Shown here one piece after another: positions 11,151-22,912 of a DNA stretch of 64,000 bases; position 1 is the first letter of the stretch, and each line of letters starts with the position of its first letter. Under the pieces are notes generated by a model. The model was given only the letters and a program-made list of their open reading frames with translations. It was not told where the DNA came from and made no database searches. The DNA is taken from the NCBI RefSeq assembly GCF_019649055.1, contig NW_026570232.1, positions 310,001 to 374,000 on the forward strand. Reading direction: 5' to 3'. This DNA comes from Paramacrobiotus metropolitanus (lineage: Eukaryota > Tardigrada > Eutardigrada > Parachela > Macrobiotidae). A program made the translations under genes and the position numbers.

Positions 11151-13870
11151 AAAAGTCTTTGAATTTTTTATTTTTCCGAATTATTTTTAAATATTTCCGT
11201 TACACAGTATTTAGATATGCAAGCACATACACATTTCATTAACCGAGGAAGCAGCTAACATGCACAAATTGTAAGTGCGTCTTTAGTGGTCTCATAATTT
11301 CGTTCAAGAACAAAAACGCTATGCGAAAAATGAAATAACTAGAATTAAAAAGATTCCCGTTATTTATTTTTCTTGCTTATTAAAATTCTAGATTAGGAAA
11401 TATTTATGAGTTTTGAAGTAAATAGTAAGCTACTACCCTCAGCTTTTTGTTTATTGCCTGTACCATTTGTCAGATTTGAGATACGAGTGATTTAAGAAAT
11501 AACTAACCGATTTTAAAATTTTTAAAATTTAATTTGAGCTTTCTTATAAATTATAGAAAATTATTTTCCTAATTATTTTGTTAAATATGCATTCAGTTTC
11601 AAAGTAAAACGGATTATATAGTATAGGATTATATAGTAAAACGGATTATATAGTATGTAGTTCGGGTTTTTGGCTGTGTATTTAGGATATCTACTAGATC
11701 CCACGTTTTCTGCCCAAAATTGTTTTCATAATATTAAGCGTAATTCTTTTAAAGGAGAATTTATACTATGGTAGCAAGATCGAAAATGAGATTTTTGAAA
11801 TTCTACAGTGTAATAAGAAAGGTTACATCTATTAGTAGGCGGAAGTTGAGTAAAATTAGGTAGCAACGAAAAAAGTTATTCAAGTTTTTTCGTTGCCGAC
11901 CAGGGGCGATTTGGCGGGCTGGCGCATCTTTCTACACTACTGCTACCTGTGGTCAAAATCAGTGAAAGAAAGATTGCTTCAAGAAGCGCTTCTTTCATTC
12001 TGGAAGATGCCTTGTGGTTGTTATATATACCATGCCAGCTTGCAAGTGTGATAGGAGCAGACAAGGCTCATGTTTACACAGTGAGGACGCTTAGAGCATG
12101 ACAAAGGCGCCAGACAATGGAAAGACATAGCGCTGTCCCGTGACTGCACATGAAAGAGTGGCCAAAGTCCACTCTTCGGTGTGTACCCAATAATCTGGTG
12201 TGGCGGCACTGCAGGCGCAGAATTAGTAAGACCAAAGGAAAGCGCAGAACAAAAGAAAGTTCTTCGCCACGTTCTGAAAAATTTTATAAAAATGACTTCT
12301 AAACTCAACAACAATTTTCAAAGATGTCAGAAAATTCTGACATTTGATCAGATTTAAGAAAAATCATTTTCAAAAAAAATTGTGGAGCGTTTTCGCAGAA
12401 ATTGTTTATATATTCTGTAAAAAATAAAAGAAAGTAACTTTGGGTGTCAAAAAGTTTGTTTTTTTCGAGAATGGTTGAGTTTTTTGGGAAAAACGCTCCA
12501 CAAAACTTTAGTCATTTTAGCGGAGCACATCGCTACGTTTGAAATTTCAGAAATCTGCTTGAATTGTTATTGCAAAAAAAAAATTTCAAAAATCTGCTTG
12601 AATTGTTATTGCTTCCGGAAAATAACGGCTTTTGATCAGTGACTTTTACATTTTAAAATTGTCTAACCAATTTCAGACTTACAATGTATGTAGTGAAAAT
12701 ATCATAGTGTTAGGTCAGATGTGTAGTTATGATGCAGCACAAGCGCACGCATTGTGCCAGTGAAAATTGTCGAAAGAGGTCGAAATCGGTATAATCTGTT
12801 CTTAAGATATGGTTTTAGTCTCAAAATCAGATTTCAGGCTGATTATTTTCTAATCTATCAAATTTTCTATTCTAGATGCTGATCTACTTGTAAATCTGAA
12901 AACCACCAAGATTCATTTTTTTAATAGTTACCGCAAGTTTTTCATCATCTAGAAACCATATTAGCAACGTATATATTAATATAAGCTCGCTGATATTAGC
13001 CTGTCACGAAGTGTTCTTTAAATGTGTTCTGTAAATTAAATTGCCGGATGCTCTGCAGAAGTGAATCTACCAAACTTACAGCGCTGAATCTTGAACGTTG
13101 CAATACCAAAAAACTTAAAATCGCATCCACTTCCGATCAGTCGAATTTATTAAGTAATCTTTCAATGAATACAGCGGTAGCAATAGACAGCACCCGTTTG
13201 GAGGCTTTAATTTATTGTTTACGTGCAATGTTATTACTTAGCTTGGCGCTTATATTAGTGTGAGCAGTGCACAAAATATGTTTCGGTTTACGACTATCGA
13301 CCTGTGCGTTTCGCTGCAGTTTTGTCTTTTACGACTGATGGTTTTCTCGCTATAAACAATTATAACAATGTAAGACGATTTTATATCCGGTTGGGGAGAT
13401 TTTAGACGAAAGTGACGGAAGCACTATTACGGTATTTTTTTCAGGTTTTAACCTAAACTTTATAGTTTTTGAAATATATTTTAAAATTTAATGCAAATTG
13501 CTAGAGCCGTTGTTAGGTATACAGATACTCATATACACTTATGCGGACTGCATACTTATGCGCATTTACATTTAGATTTGAACAAGTCGCTTCATGATCA
13601 CATTTTTCATGTACTGGTTTGAAACGTATTGAAATCTGTATCGCCTATACTCTCAAACCGGACGTTGCGTCCACAACGGCTTTCACTGCAGTTTCACGAA
13701 TTATTTGTCCACAGAATGTCACTAAGGAAGGTAAAAAAGTGTTTGGGAGTGAGCGAAAGCGAAAGTTAGAACGGATTCTGTAATATTTACACGGCACTTC
13801 CTTTGAAACTAAATGTCAACTGCCACGGCCAATTTGCGGCGTCGGCGTTTACAGTACGTGTTATTAAATA
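11151..13870. other. AT-rich region without recognisable genes
   Basis: Only short chance ORFs occur. A 46-bp tandem duplication (units containing ATTTCAGAAATCTGCTTGAA and ATTTCAAAAATCTGCTTGAA) lies at about 12541-12620, and short GGATTATATAGTA repeats at about 11609-11660. Nothing else was seen. Confidence 0.6.
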
Positions 13871-16795
13871 CAAGCAGGACGCGCGGCGCTTACGCGCCGC
13901 ACTGACGCGGCTCACAGTTTCAAGCGGTTTAAGTGTGGGTGCTGCACACGTGGCCTTCGCCCTTCGGTGACCGAAGGTTAAATTAGGCAGGTACCGCACG
14001 CGTGCCCTTCGGTAACCAAAGGCTTGAAAGGCATTCGGTGACCAAAGGCATAAAAGGGCGGGTACTGCACGCGTGGCCTTTGTGACCAAAGGCTTCAAAG
14101 GGCGGGTACCGCACGCATGGGCTTCGGCGACCAAAGTCTTAAAATGCCTTCGGTGTTCAAAAGCTGAAAAGGCCTTCGGTTACTAAAGGCTAAATTAAGC
14201 AGGTACCACACGCGGGCCTTTCGGTGACCAAAGGCTTAAAAGGCCTTCGGTGTCCAAAAGCTTAAAAGGACTTCGATGACCCAAGGCATAAAAGGGTGGG
14301 TACCGCACGCGTGGCCTCTGTTACCATAGGCTTAAAAGGGAGGGCACCGCACGCGTGCCTTTTGGTGACCAAAGGCTGAAAAGGCCTTCGGTTATTAAAG
14401 GCTTAATAAAGCAAGTACCGCACGCGTGCCCTTCGGTGACCAAAGGCTTGAAAGGGCGGGGACCGCACTTGTGGCTTCATTGACCAAAGGTTTAAAAAAC
14501 TTTGGGTGACCAAAGTTTTAAAAGGCCTTCGGTCACCAAAGGCTTATCTTCGGTGACCAAAGGCTTGATAAGGCGGGTACCGCACGCGTGGCCATCTATC
14601 TGTGACCAAAAGCTTAAAAGGCCTTCGCTGTCCAAAGGCTTAAATGGTGGGTGACGCAAAGTTTGTTAAGGTAAGTAAAGTTCTCAGGTTTGTTAAAGCA
14701 CTAAGGTCTTGAAGCTTAGTAAGGAATACATAAAGCTAAATGTGAGAGTCGGTTTATCAGGCGAAGGTTTTACAGGTAAAGGCACTAAATTTCGGAAGCT
14801 TAGTAAGGATAAAGGCGTAACAGCACTGGTTTAAGGGACTGCAAAGCTTAAAAGTCGCTAGGTTGGTTCTGGCCAATCAGAACGTTTTGGAGGCGGGAGC
14901 GTTCCGGAATCAGATCTCTGCTTTAATGCTTTAACAAGCAGGACGCGCGGCGCTTACGCGCCGCGCTGACGCGGCTCACGGTTTCAAACGGCTTAAAAGT
15001 GTGGGTATCGAACGCGCGGCCTTCGGTGACCAAAGCACAAAAAAGCCATCGGTGACCAAGGCTCTAAAAGGCCTACGGTGACAAATGCTTAGAAGGCCTT
15101 CGGTTACCTAAAGCTTAAAATGCCTTCGGTAACCAAAGGCTCAAGAGGCCTACGGTGACAAATGCTTAGAAGGCCTTTGGTTACCAAAAGCTTAAAATGC
15201 CGTCGGTGACCAGAGGCCCAAGAGGTCATTTGGTGACCAAAGGCCTAAAAGGCCTTCGGTGACTAAAGGCTTGAAATGGCTTCCGTTACCAAAAGGTTTA
15301 ATAAGGTGGGAACCGCATGCGTGGCCTTCGGTAACCAGAAGCTTTAAAAGCCTCTGGTTACAAAAATCTTTGAAAACCTTCCGTCAACAAAGGCTTTAAA
15401 AGCCTTCGGTGCCCAAATGCTTAATAAAGCGGATTCCGCACGCGTGACATTCGGCTCAAAAGCCCTTCGGTGCTCAAAGCTTAAACAACCTACGGTGTTA
15501 AAGATCTAAAAAGCCATTGGTGACCAACGGCTTAAATAGCCTTCGGCTACCAATTGCTGAAAAGGCTTTTGGCGACCATAAAGCTTAAAAAATTGGGTAC
15601 CACACGCGTGGCATTTGGAGACCAAGAGCGTAAAAGGTCTTTAGTTACTAAAGGCTTAAAAGGCCTTTGGTGAGCAAAGGCCTCCGGTTACCGGTGGCGG
15701 TGACAAAAGGCTTAGTAGAGCGGGCACCGCAGGCCTGGCATTCGGTAACCGAAGGTTTTCGGTTACTAAAGGCTTAAAAGGCCTCCGTTGACCGAAGGCT
15801 TTATAAAGCGTGTAAGGCACGCATAATCTTCGGTAACCAAGGGGTTGAAAGGTCTTCGGTGGCTAAAGGTCTAAAAAGCAATCACCGGCCAAAGGCCTAA
15901 AATGCTCTTGATGACCAAAAGCTCAAAAAACTAAATACCGCACGCGTGGCTTACGGCTAGAAAGTTTTTTAGGGTTTATTAGTTTTGCTACGGTTTCCAA
16001 AGCCTAGTTGCACTAACTTTAAAGCTTAGCTTAACCAAACTTTGAAAGCTTAGTGTGTTTGGAAACATTACTTCTGGAAGAACTGGTAGTTTAAACTGAT
16101 CTGGTAGATTTGGCAGTTCTGAACAGGGGCGGCCAGAGCTTCCCGGTTTGGGGGCGCCAGCAGTATTGGCTTGGGGTGGGCCAAGCCCATAAACCGCTAT
16201 GTTAAAAAAGTTTTTTGGAAGGGGCCATGGCCTCCTGGCCAAGGGGCCGCCTATGGTGCTGAATGATTTGGTAGTTCTGGAAACGGCACTTCAGGATGGT
16301 TCTGGATGACCTAGTAGTACAGTCTAATCTGGTAGAGTTGGTTTATTCGGTTTAATCTGGTTTTCAGGCTGATCTGGGAGATTTGGTTTTTCTGGCTGAA
16401 CTGCTAGTTTTGCTTGTCTCGCTGATCTGGTAGTTCTGGCTGACCTGCTAGTTTTGTTCATTTGGCTGATCTGGTAGATCTGGGTGATCTGGTGGTTCTG
16501 GCTAATCAAGTAAAAGACACTTAGGTCTCGAAACCTTAGTAAGGGCTAAGGCTAAGGTAAGGATCCATCTGATCTGGTTAATCGGGTAAAAATTGTACAG
16601 GTACTGTACTAAGGTTTCGAAAGCTTAGTAAAGGCTTTGGAAGACAACGAAGGTTAAAAGGCTGTACAGGCCTGAAAGCCGTAAGGCTGGTTCAGGCCAG
16701 TCAGAAGGTAAGGCCGGCTCTGGCCAGTGGCCAATCAGAAAGGTTTGGAGGCGGGATCTGTTCGAACAGAGAGTTCTGCTTTAATATACTGGATA
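13871..16795. repeat. Two tandem copies of a long hairpin-rich repeat
   Basis: Copy 1 (13871-14934) and copy 2 (14935-16795) share a head (CAAGCAGGACGCGCGGCGCT with a 9-bp GC stem, loop TTAC in copy 2) and a tail (GGCCAATCAGAA ... TTTGGAGGCGGGA ... TCTGCTTTAAT). The body consists of dozens of degenerate 25-30 bp units of the form CCTTYGGTNACCAAAGG followed by CTTAAAA. Each unit is a short palindrome with up to 7 paired bases. The phrase TACCGCACGCGTGGCC recurs about every 100-150 bp. Copy 2 also contains a 16.07-16.51 kb stretch of about 20-bp CTGATCTGGTAGTTCTGG-like units. No coding content is supported. Confidence 0.85.
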
Positions 16796-16915
16796 ATATG
16801 GATAATATATAGGATACTTATCGCATTTGCTGCCTTATACATTTAAAATCATTTAAAATTGAAAACCGCCGCCCGCTTGCATTAAGGGCGTATGAGACCT
16901 TATATTAGTTCAACT

Positions 16916-17650
16916 TCAAGACATATTGATTTTTCATGGTGATGAGATCAACACAGCACGTTTGCTTGCCCAGTCTAGGCCGGAAGCCGGCCTCTGGCTG
17001 AATGCCCTGCCTTCGGCTCACATCGGTAATCTGTTGGGAGATGACGAACTGAAGATCAGCATTGGTCTCCGCCTCGGTGCCACGATCTGTGACCCTCATG
17101 ACTGCGCTAAATGCCATAAACCAGTTGATGGTTATGGGCACCACGGGCTGTCATGTGCCTTTTCCGCAGGACGGCATCCGCGTCAGCGGTAAAACAGTAT
17201 CTTTTGCAGAAGTTTTGTATCTGCAGGTGTACCTGCAAAACTGGAGCCGCGCGGTACCTCCACACTACCGAACGCCACCCGGACGGCTGCACGACATTCG
17301 CCTGGAAACGCGGGTTGTGTCTCGCATAGGATGTAACCTGCGTAGATACAGTTGCGCCGTCACATGTCAAAGCCACTTTTGCCACTGCGGGAGCGGCCGC
17401 CGTGCAAACGGAGGATAAGAAGTCTAGATTTTATTCCTATATGGATGACCGTTACGTGTTCGTACCGATCGCCTTCGAGACGCTTGGATCATGGGGTCCG
17501 TCGGCGATTGCAATCGTCAAAGAGCTAGGGAAAAGACTGCAGCAGCACACGGGAGAAGCACCTCGCATGAATTTTTACGGCAGCGTTTTTGTCGATAGAA
17601 ATCCAAAGGGTAAATGCTGCGTCAGTGCTGCCACAATGGAGGGGCAGGAT
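16916..17650 (+). pseudogene. Decayed 3' end of a non-LTR retrotransposon reverse transcriptase
   Basis: Reading 16926-17190 gives RLLAQSRPEAGLWLNALPSA, then IGLRLGATICDPHDCAKC and the cysteine-histidine signature GHHGLSC, which is typical of the C-terminal domain of invertebrate non-LTR reverse transcriptases. After frame changes it continues as DVTCVDTVAPSHV (about 17330), then YVFVPIAFETLGSWGPSA and a further helix to about 17600. At least two frameshifts separate the pieces, and the catalytic polymerase domain is absent, so this is a 5'-truncated, dead insertion. Confidence 0.85.
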
Positions 17651-17659
17651 AAACTACAT

Positions 17660-17835
17660 GAAATTCGCTGCCGCTTAGTGATTTCAAAATCAGCATCTTG
17701 AAAAGAAAATATTATTTTAATGAACATAATATTCTAGAAACTGTAACACGGGAGAGTTTTTCAGCCCATTGGAAGGCGTAATTATCGATGCCCTCATGGA
17801 TGGTGTCAAATTTGGGACTGTTAATTACTCACGCT
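17660..17835 (+). pseudogene. Partial copy of the tail of the eIF5-fusion protein
   Basis: Read across one frame change, the segment gives RCRLVISK, LKRKYYFNEHNILETVTRE and VIIDALMDGVKFGT. These correspond to [27 protein letters not shown] and [14 protein letters not shown] in the fusion gene at about 8051-8205. It has diverged at both DNA and protein level, and it follows directly on the reverse transcriptase remnant without a gap. Confidence 0.8.
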
Positions 17836-18932
17836 GTCCCGTAGGGTTTTCAAGGGAATTCCAACATACCGATGTATGCCGGTGGGTGATCGTGCATGCG
17901 TAGGTAAGTCTGTGCAGTGCGATGCGTGCCGGTTGTATATAAGAGCAGATATTCGGATTTATTTCACCTGTTTAAGGTCACAAGGAAAGCAATGCCAATC
18001 ACTACTCTTGTCCCGTGAGGAAATTGCTATAATTTCTCCCCGACTGACAGCTGAATAATGACAATGCAAATGGTCGCAAGATCGCTTACATCTGTAGCAC
18101 ACCCAAGACCTGTTGTTTACGTGATATTTTAATGCGCCGATTAATCTAATCAAGAGTACGTACATTCACATTTCAACGGGTTGTTACGCAATCGTAAGTA
18201 TGCAGTGCAAAATTGCTTTAAAATAGCAACATGCCAACAGCAAAGAATTACCGGAAACAGGACTGAGTGCATAAATAGCGTTCGTCCCTTTTATTTTTTT
18301 GTGGTAGAATGGTCTGTCTTTGCCGCACTGTCAAATCGACACGATCGTGTATAATTTGTCTGATGAGAAAGAAAAGCATCGCTAACCACCGTCTGCTCAG
18401 CGTATTTTCGAAATTGTCGTTTCCCTTTTCAACAATAGTAAGAAAGGTTACGTATGGCGCACCTTGTGAGAAAATGTGACTGTGATATACAAAACCTTTA
18501 TACCGTAACTATATTCGCTAGGACACGACGTGGTCGCACAGCAGGCACTGCTGACAATTTATTCATTTCACCGTTATTATTCGCATCAGAGCATAATTTA
18601 ACTGCGCTTTGATAATCGCCGCGCAGATGCTTCCTGTTATGCACGCGCGACTCATTATACTTTCGGATTCCTAACGAGACATAAAAGAGCCGTGCCGCAA
18701 TCAGTAAAGAAATAAAATTTTTACTGGCATAAAATAATGCAAGAATGCTCAACAAAACTTCAATTTTCTTTGCGCTTATTTTCAACAGACGCATCTTCAA
18801 CCAGTACAAATTTACACGATTCAGCCTTCGTAAAGAGAAACTTTTCATCACAGAATAACACAATGCACAACACATTTGGCCAGGTACTGTAAAGCCGAAA
18901 TCCACCACAAGCCTTTACGATTTCCACCACTG
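17836..18932. other. Region without recognisable gene
   Basis: Probably the 3' flank of the POLR1A exons (-). A minus ORF at 18498-18908 has no recognisable domain and is left out. No repeat structure was noted. Confidence 0.5.
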
Positions 18933-19940
18933 TTACTTATCAAACCGTACGGGGGCTCGCAGCGAAAATAAACCGGCACCGACGCGAACGCGTTCTCCGA
19001 TAATCAGCTGAGCAGATGGACTTTGAAGGGTATCCCGGGCTCCTGGAAAAGAAAAACACATCTCTTCTATTAACAAAAAAATTATTACATCTTCCGAATA
19101 TCTGAAAACCACTGTCCATTAAAAATATTAATTTTGTTTCTTTTAATACTTCAAAAATGCTAACTTCGCTCGAATGTTTCAATATAAAAATGAGAAAAAA
19201 CCGACGCAAAGCAAACATTTCCGGTAACTGCAAAAGCAATGAATCTCCTCTCTTGTCTCGCAAAGTAACGACAGACTTACCGTTGACAACAGCATCCCGG
19301 TAAAAATTCATGGATGTTTCAAAACTCATTTTCTGGAACGGTGACGCATTACTGGCAATGGCCAATCGATTAAACGCTTTAACCACGCCATCCCGACTCA
19401 TATAATCAGCCACCAAAGACAAATGCCGATAATTGACATCGATCCCGTATGCGCCGAATACGCTATTGCACTCCTAGCAATTGTCAAGCAGATGAAACAC
19501 CAGGCACTTTTTTCCCTTAAGCTCCAGACAAAAACTATCGACTGCGCTATCGCATTACCCATGCACACACACATTCACTCACCCGGATTATGGTCTTGGC
19601 TGCCGCTTCTGTCCCGAAGCGCTCCGCCACCGCTTGGATATCATTGGACATGAGTCGATTCAGGTCCACAATTTCATCAAACTGCATCATGTAATCGAAA
19701 TTGACACCTTCCGTTCGCAGCATCACAACACCATTCTTCTCCTTGGCCAGAAAGGCTTTACGGATGTTGGCCACCTGATGCACGACACATTTCTTCAGTT
19801 CGGATTCAATTAGCGACTGCGGATCGGCAGCCGCATTGGACATGGCCAACGCACCGCAATGGCCAACGTAAGCCGATCTTCCGGATCATAACGATAACCC
19901 ACGAATCCACACCAATTACTCCCTACATATCACGTCTCCG
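18933..19940 (-). CDS. POLR1A: RNA polymerase I largest subunit, last three exons only
   Basis: Exons: about 19940-19583 (donor GTGAGT), 19473-19281 (donor GTAAGT), 19042-18933 (stop TAA). Phases agree. Visible are [94 protein letters not shown], and the C-terminal [20 protein letters not shown]. This is the conserved C-terminal cleft/jaw segment of RPA1/RPA190, the subunit that makes rRNA. About 210 of some 1700 expected residues are present. No upstream POLR1A exon was recognised before the RRBP1-like gene begins at 20.38 kb. A single-base frame change occurs near 19860 between the first two motifs. Either a partial segmental duplicate or an assembly join would explain this. Confidence 0.85.
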
Positions 19941-20012
19941 TACAACGTAGCCCCAGTACTGAGAACGGAGAAGCACCTTGAGAAAGATTCAACCAATCGT
20001 TCGAAGTTTGTT

Positions 20013-20237
20013 TCAATCAATCGTACGGAACTTGTTAACTCGAAAAGCTAAAAATCCGATGCATAACATATATGAGACAACGATCCCTAGAAAAATATAC
20101 GGTATCACACCATGTACGAAACATACAAAATAAATCGCAACAATCAATAACAAACAGGCGGTTAATAGTGAAAGAAAAAAAAAGCGTGAAATTCTTGAAA
20201 AGAATCCGCCACGTTGTTCCTGACACGGAGGGTCCAC
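20013..20237 (-). CDS. Small two-helix membrane ORF, doubtful
   Basis: 74 codons, with two hydrophobic stretches (FFFLSLLTACLLLIVAIYFV and PYIFLGIVVSYMLCIGFLAF). It sits between the POLR1A tail and the last seen RRBP1-like exon. It may be a chance AT-rich ORF; no family is recognised. Confidence 0.2.
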   Translation of the reverse strand: MDPPCQEQRGGFFSRISRFFFLSLLTACLLLIVAIYFVCFVHGVIPYIFLGIVVSYMLCIGFLAFRVNKFRTID

Positions 20238-20381
20238 TTTTAAGGCCCATGCCGCGTATTCGCGCGTATTTTTTGAGCTGATTATAACAGTTCTGTTAGA
20301 TAGAACCTAAAGCAATGTTCAAAAGATAATCGGTTATCAGGCGCCTTAAATAATAAACGCGGTGATGCAGAACAACGTTAC

Positions 20382-22912
20382 CTGCAGGCTGGGCACCATC
20401 TTGGTACACTTCTCTTCCAGCTCGTTGTAACTACGCACTTCAGTTTCGGTTTCCGCGGCACTGGGGCGCAGACGTTCAAGTTCCTCACGCATTGCATCAT
20501 CGTAGTCGTGCTAAAATAACCAAAAAAACATTGAAAAAACCGCGTCGCATCACTTACACTCAAGTAGCAATACGACATACCGACTGAATTTGCCCTTTCT
20601 TGTGTTGCAGATCTTTGATCTGCTGTTCAAGATGTTGGGTTTGACTGCGATTATGGTTCACCTCCTGCAGCAGACGGTCGCGTTCAGCGCGCAGGGTTTC
20701 CAGTTCACCTCGCAATTCCCCGTTATCGTTTCTACAAACAAAAAACTCACGACTGATGAAAAACGTGCTGTATTATCAAGCACACCAGAACCCACATAAC
20801 GATAATTCAAAACATGTTTCTCGATAGTTAAATAACAGTTAAGTTAATTCGTTAATAAACAGCAGACGGAAAACTTTTAAGCGTCATTCCATACTATTCA
20901 CACTACGGATTAAACAAAATAGTAAGCATTTCAAGGGATGAAGCGTTATCGTTTCTACAGGCGTTATCGTTTCTACAGGCGTTATGGTTTCTACAAGCGT
21001 TATCGTTTCTACAGGCGTTATGGTTTCTACAAGCGTTATCGTTTCTACTGCAAACAGCTATCAACCGGCGCTTCCACCCACGCCAAAAGGCAAGGAAATT
21101 AAATTATTAAACCGACTTACTGGACATGGACCACTGAATGTTGGCTGTGTTCGTGTAGGCGCTCTACTAAATGCATGATTTTCATAGCCGCACGGGATTC
21201 GGCTTCCTGTAGTTTCTGAGCCATCTGCGTAATCTCCACGGCGTGCTTGTCCTGTCCTTGCTTCAATCGCCCAGTCAGATTTTTCACTTCCGTTTCCAGA
21301 GCCGGCACGCGTTCTGCCGTTACACGAGCGACATCGTTTACTTCGCGCAGACGCGACTTTTCAGCATTCAACAAGTTCCTGTATAAAATTTCAACATTCA
21401 CTGGGATAATTCGAAACAGACAAATCAAAAGCGATTAAAAACACCAATAATCGCAATAATGCAGGGAAAACATACTTTATATCTCGTAACTGATCAGCCA
21501 AAGCTTTGTTCAATTCTTTCTCTTCCACGAGCTCTCGCTCTCTGTCCGCAATTATTCGCTTTGCAATCGTAGAAGGATCGACTTGTTCGCTTTTTCCCAG
21601 CTAGGATAGCAGTACAGAAAATTTGCGGCGCGTACATATGTACACTTCCATCAAACATACCGGATGTACCTCGACAAAATTCGATTAAAAATTATTAAGT
21701 GAGATAGCCACAAACACATTAAAATGCAGGATTATGTAATGGCCTAAAAAATTCACGTACCTGAACCCATTCCGTATGACGTTCACTTTGTTTGTCAATC
21801 AAAATCTGGAACAGTTTCTGAGTCTCTGCGTCCGATAATGGGATGGAATTCAACAATCCCAAAACCTCCTGATACACAGAGCCTAAAAAATAAAGTGCAC
21901 ATCAAAAGTTGAAAAAAGCGATATCCAGACAGGAAAATTATATTTGGCATTTAGAGCGGCTCAATCAGCCCACGCTCGCAATTCGAATTATATCGAACAA
22001 CGATAATAAAAAACCTGGTTGAAGAATAGGTACTTAATCTAACAAATGCAAGTGTCTATATTCACAAAATCAATATTCGCTTTTCCCTCACAATTTCCTT
22101 GAACAACACACCAACATCATTACAGTCAGCTTACCGGAAGTAAGTCCATTGACAGCAGGTGCAACAGCCTTCTTGGCGTCTTCCTTGTGCGCTCCGCGTG
22201 TGTCCTGCTTCACAGGTTTCTCACTTCGTACCTCGGTCTTGGTTTTCTTGGGAGCTTCATGCTCCACAGGAGCACTTTTAACCTGCGTCGCCGTCGCAGT
22301 CTCGCGTTCCTTCTTGGCAGTCTCCTGTTTGTGCTCCTTTGTCTTTACAACACCCTCTTGCTGCTCCTTCGCTTTTCCAACTTGTTCTTGTGTTTTCTCC
22401 ACAGGTATATTATCCGCATGAAGCTTAACGGCCTCCGCATAGGTTTCATCAGGCTTGCGGTGATCATTTTCTACCTTTTTCTCCGTTTTCTTGGCGGCGG
22501 GCGCAGATGGGATTTTCCCAGCTGGTTCGACTTTTCCCTCACCAGCGATCGTTTCCAGCTCATCCGGACGATGCTTAATTTTTTCGGGAATGTGTGCAGC
22601 GGCTACCTTGCCATCTTTTGGTTTTTCTGCTTCTTTTGCGTGCTTTTCTTTGGCTAGAGTTGGGAATTTCCGCTCTTTTACAAGAGTTCCGGCGTCACTG
22701 CTCCCGCCGTCGCTTGTGACCTTCTTCTTCGGTTTTTTCGTGAGCTTGTCCTTTTTCAGCGCCCTTGCGGCCTCGCCACGACCGCCGCGCTGCTCTGCCA
22801 GAGCCTCTTCGTAGGTCTTTTCGCGGAGACTGTATGAGATAACGAAATAGGCCGCGGCAATGCAGCCCAAGCCAATTAGGGCTGTGATGATCTCGATGCC
22901 AAACATTGTCAC
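20382..22912 (-). CDS. RRBP1/kinectin-like ER membrane coiled-coil protein, first six exons
   Basis: Exons 22912-22135, 21882-21761, 21600-21476, 21378-21121, 20731-20581, 20510-20382, all GT-AG. The protein starts MTMFGIEIITALIGLG, giving one N-terminal membrane helix (about residues 5-28), then REKTYEEALAEQRGGRGEAA, the signature shared by ribosome receptor p180 and kinectin. A Lys/Glu/Ala-rich basic region runs to about residue 259. Later exons are heptad-type coiled coil (LLNSIPLSDAETQKLFQIL; VDPSTIAKRIIADRERELVE; LRGELETLRAERDRLLQEVN; EELERLRPSAAETETEVRSY). Such proteins anchor in the rough ER and bind ribosomes or kinesin. The donor GTAACG after 20382 calls for another exon, but none was recognised before the POLR1A exons, so the 3' end is missing or unrecognised. 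Confidence 0.8.
20943..21050 (-). repeat. Six 18-bp repeats copying the downstream splice acceptor
   Basis: Six copies of GCGTTATCGTTTCTACAG (three exact, three with single or double changes) fill 20943-21050 inside the intron before exon 20731-20581. On the gene strand each unit reads CTGTAG then AAACGATAACGC, which reproduces the real acceptor TTGTAG and exon start AAACGATAACG at 20734-20721. Confidence 0.9.

Noticed and set aside
13925-15960. CRISPR-like array of spaced palindromic repeats
   Set aside because: Repeats are degenerate, spacers are themselves repetitive, and the window is clearly animal nuclear DNA.
22187-22814. Plus-strand ORFs of 107-156 aa, hydrophobic
   Set aside because: Antisense to the Lys-rich first exon of the RRBP1-like gene.
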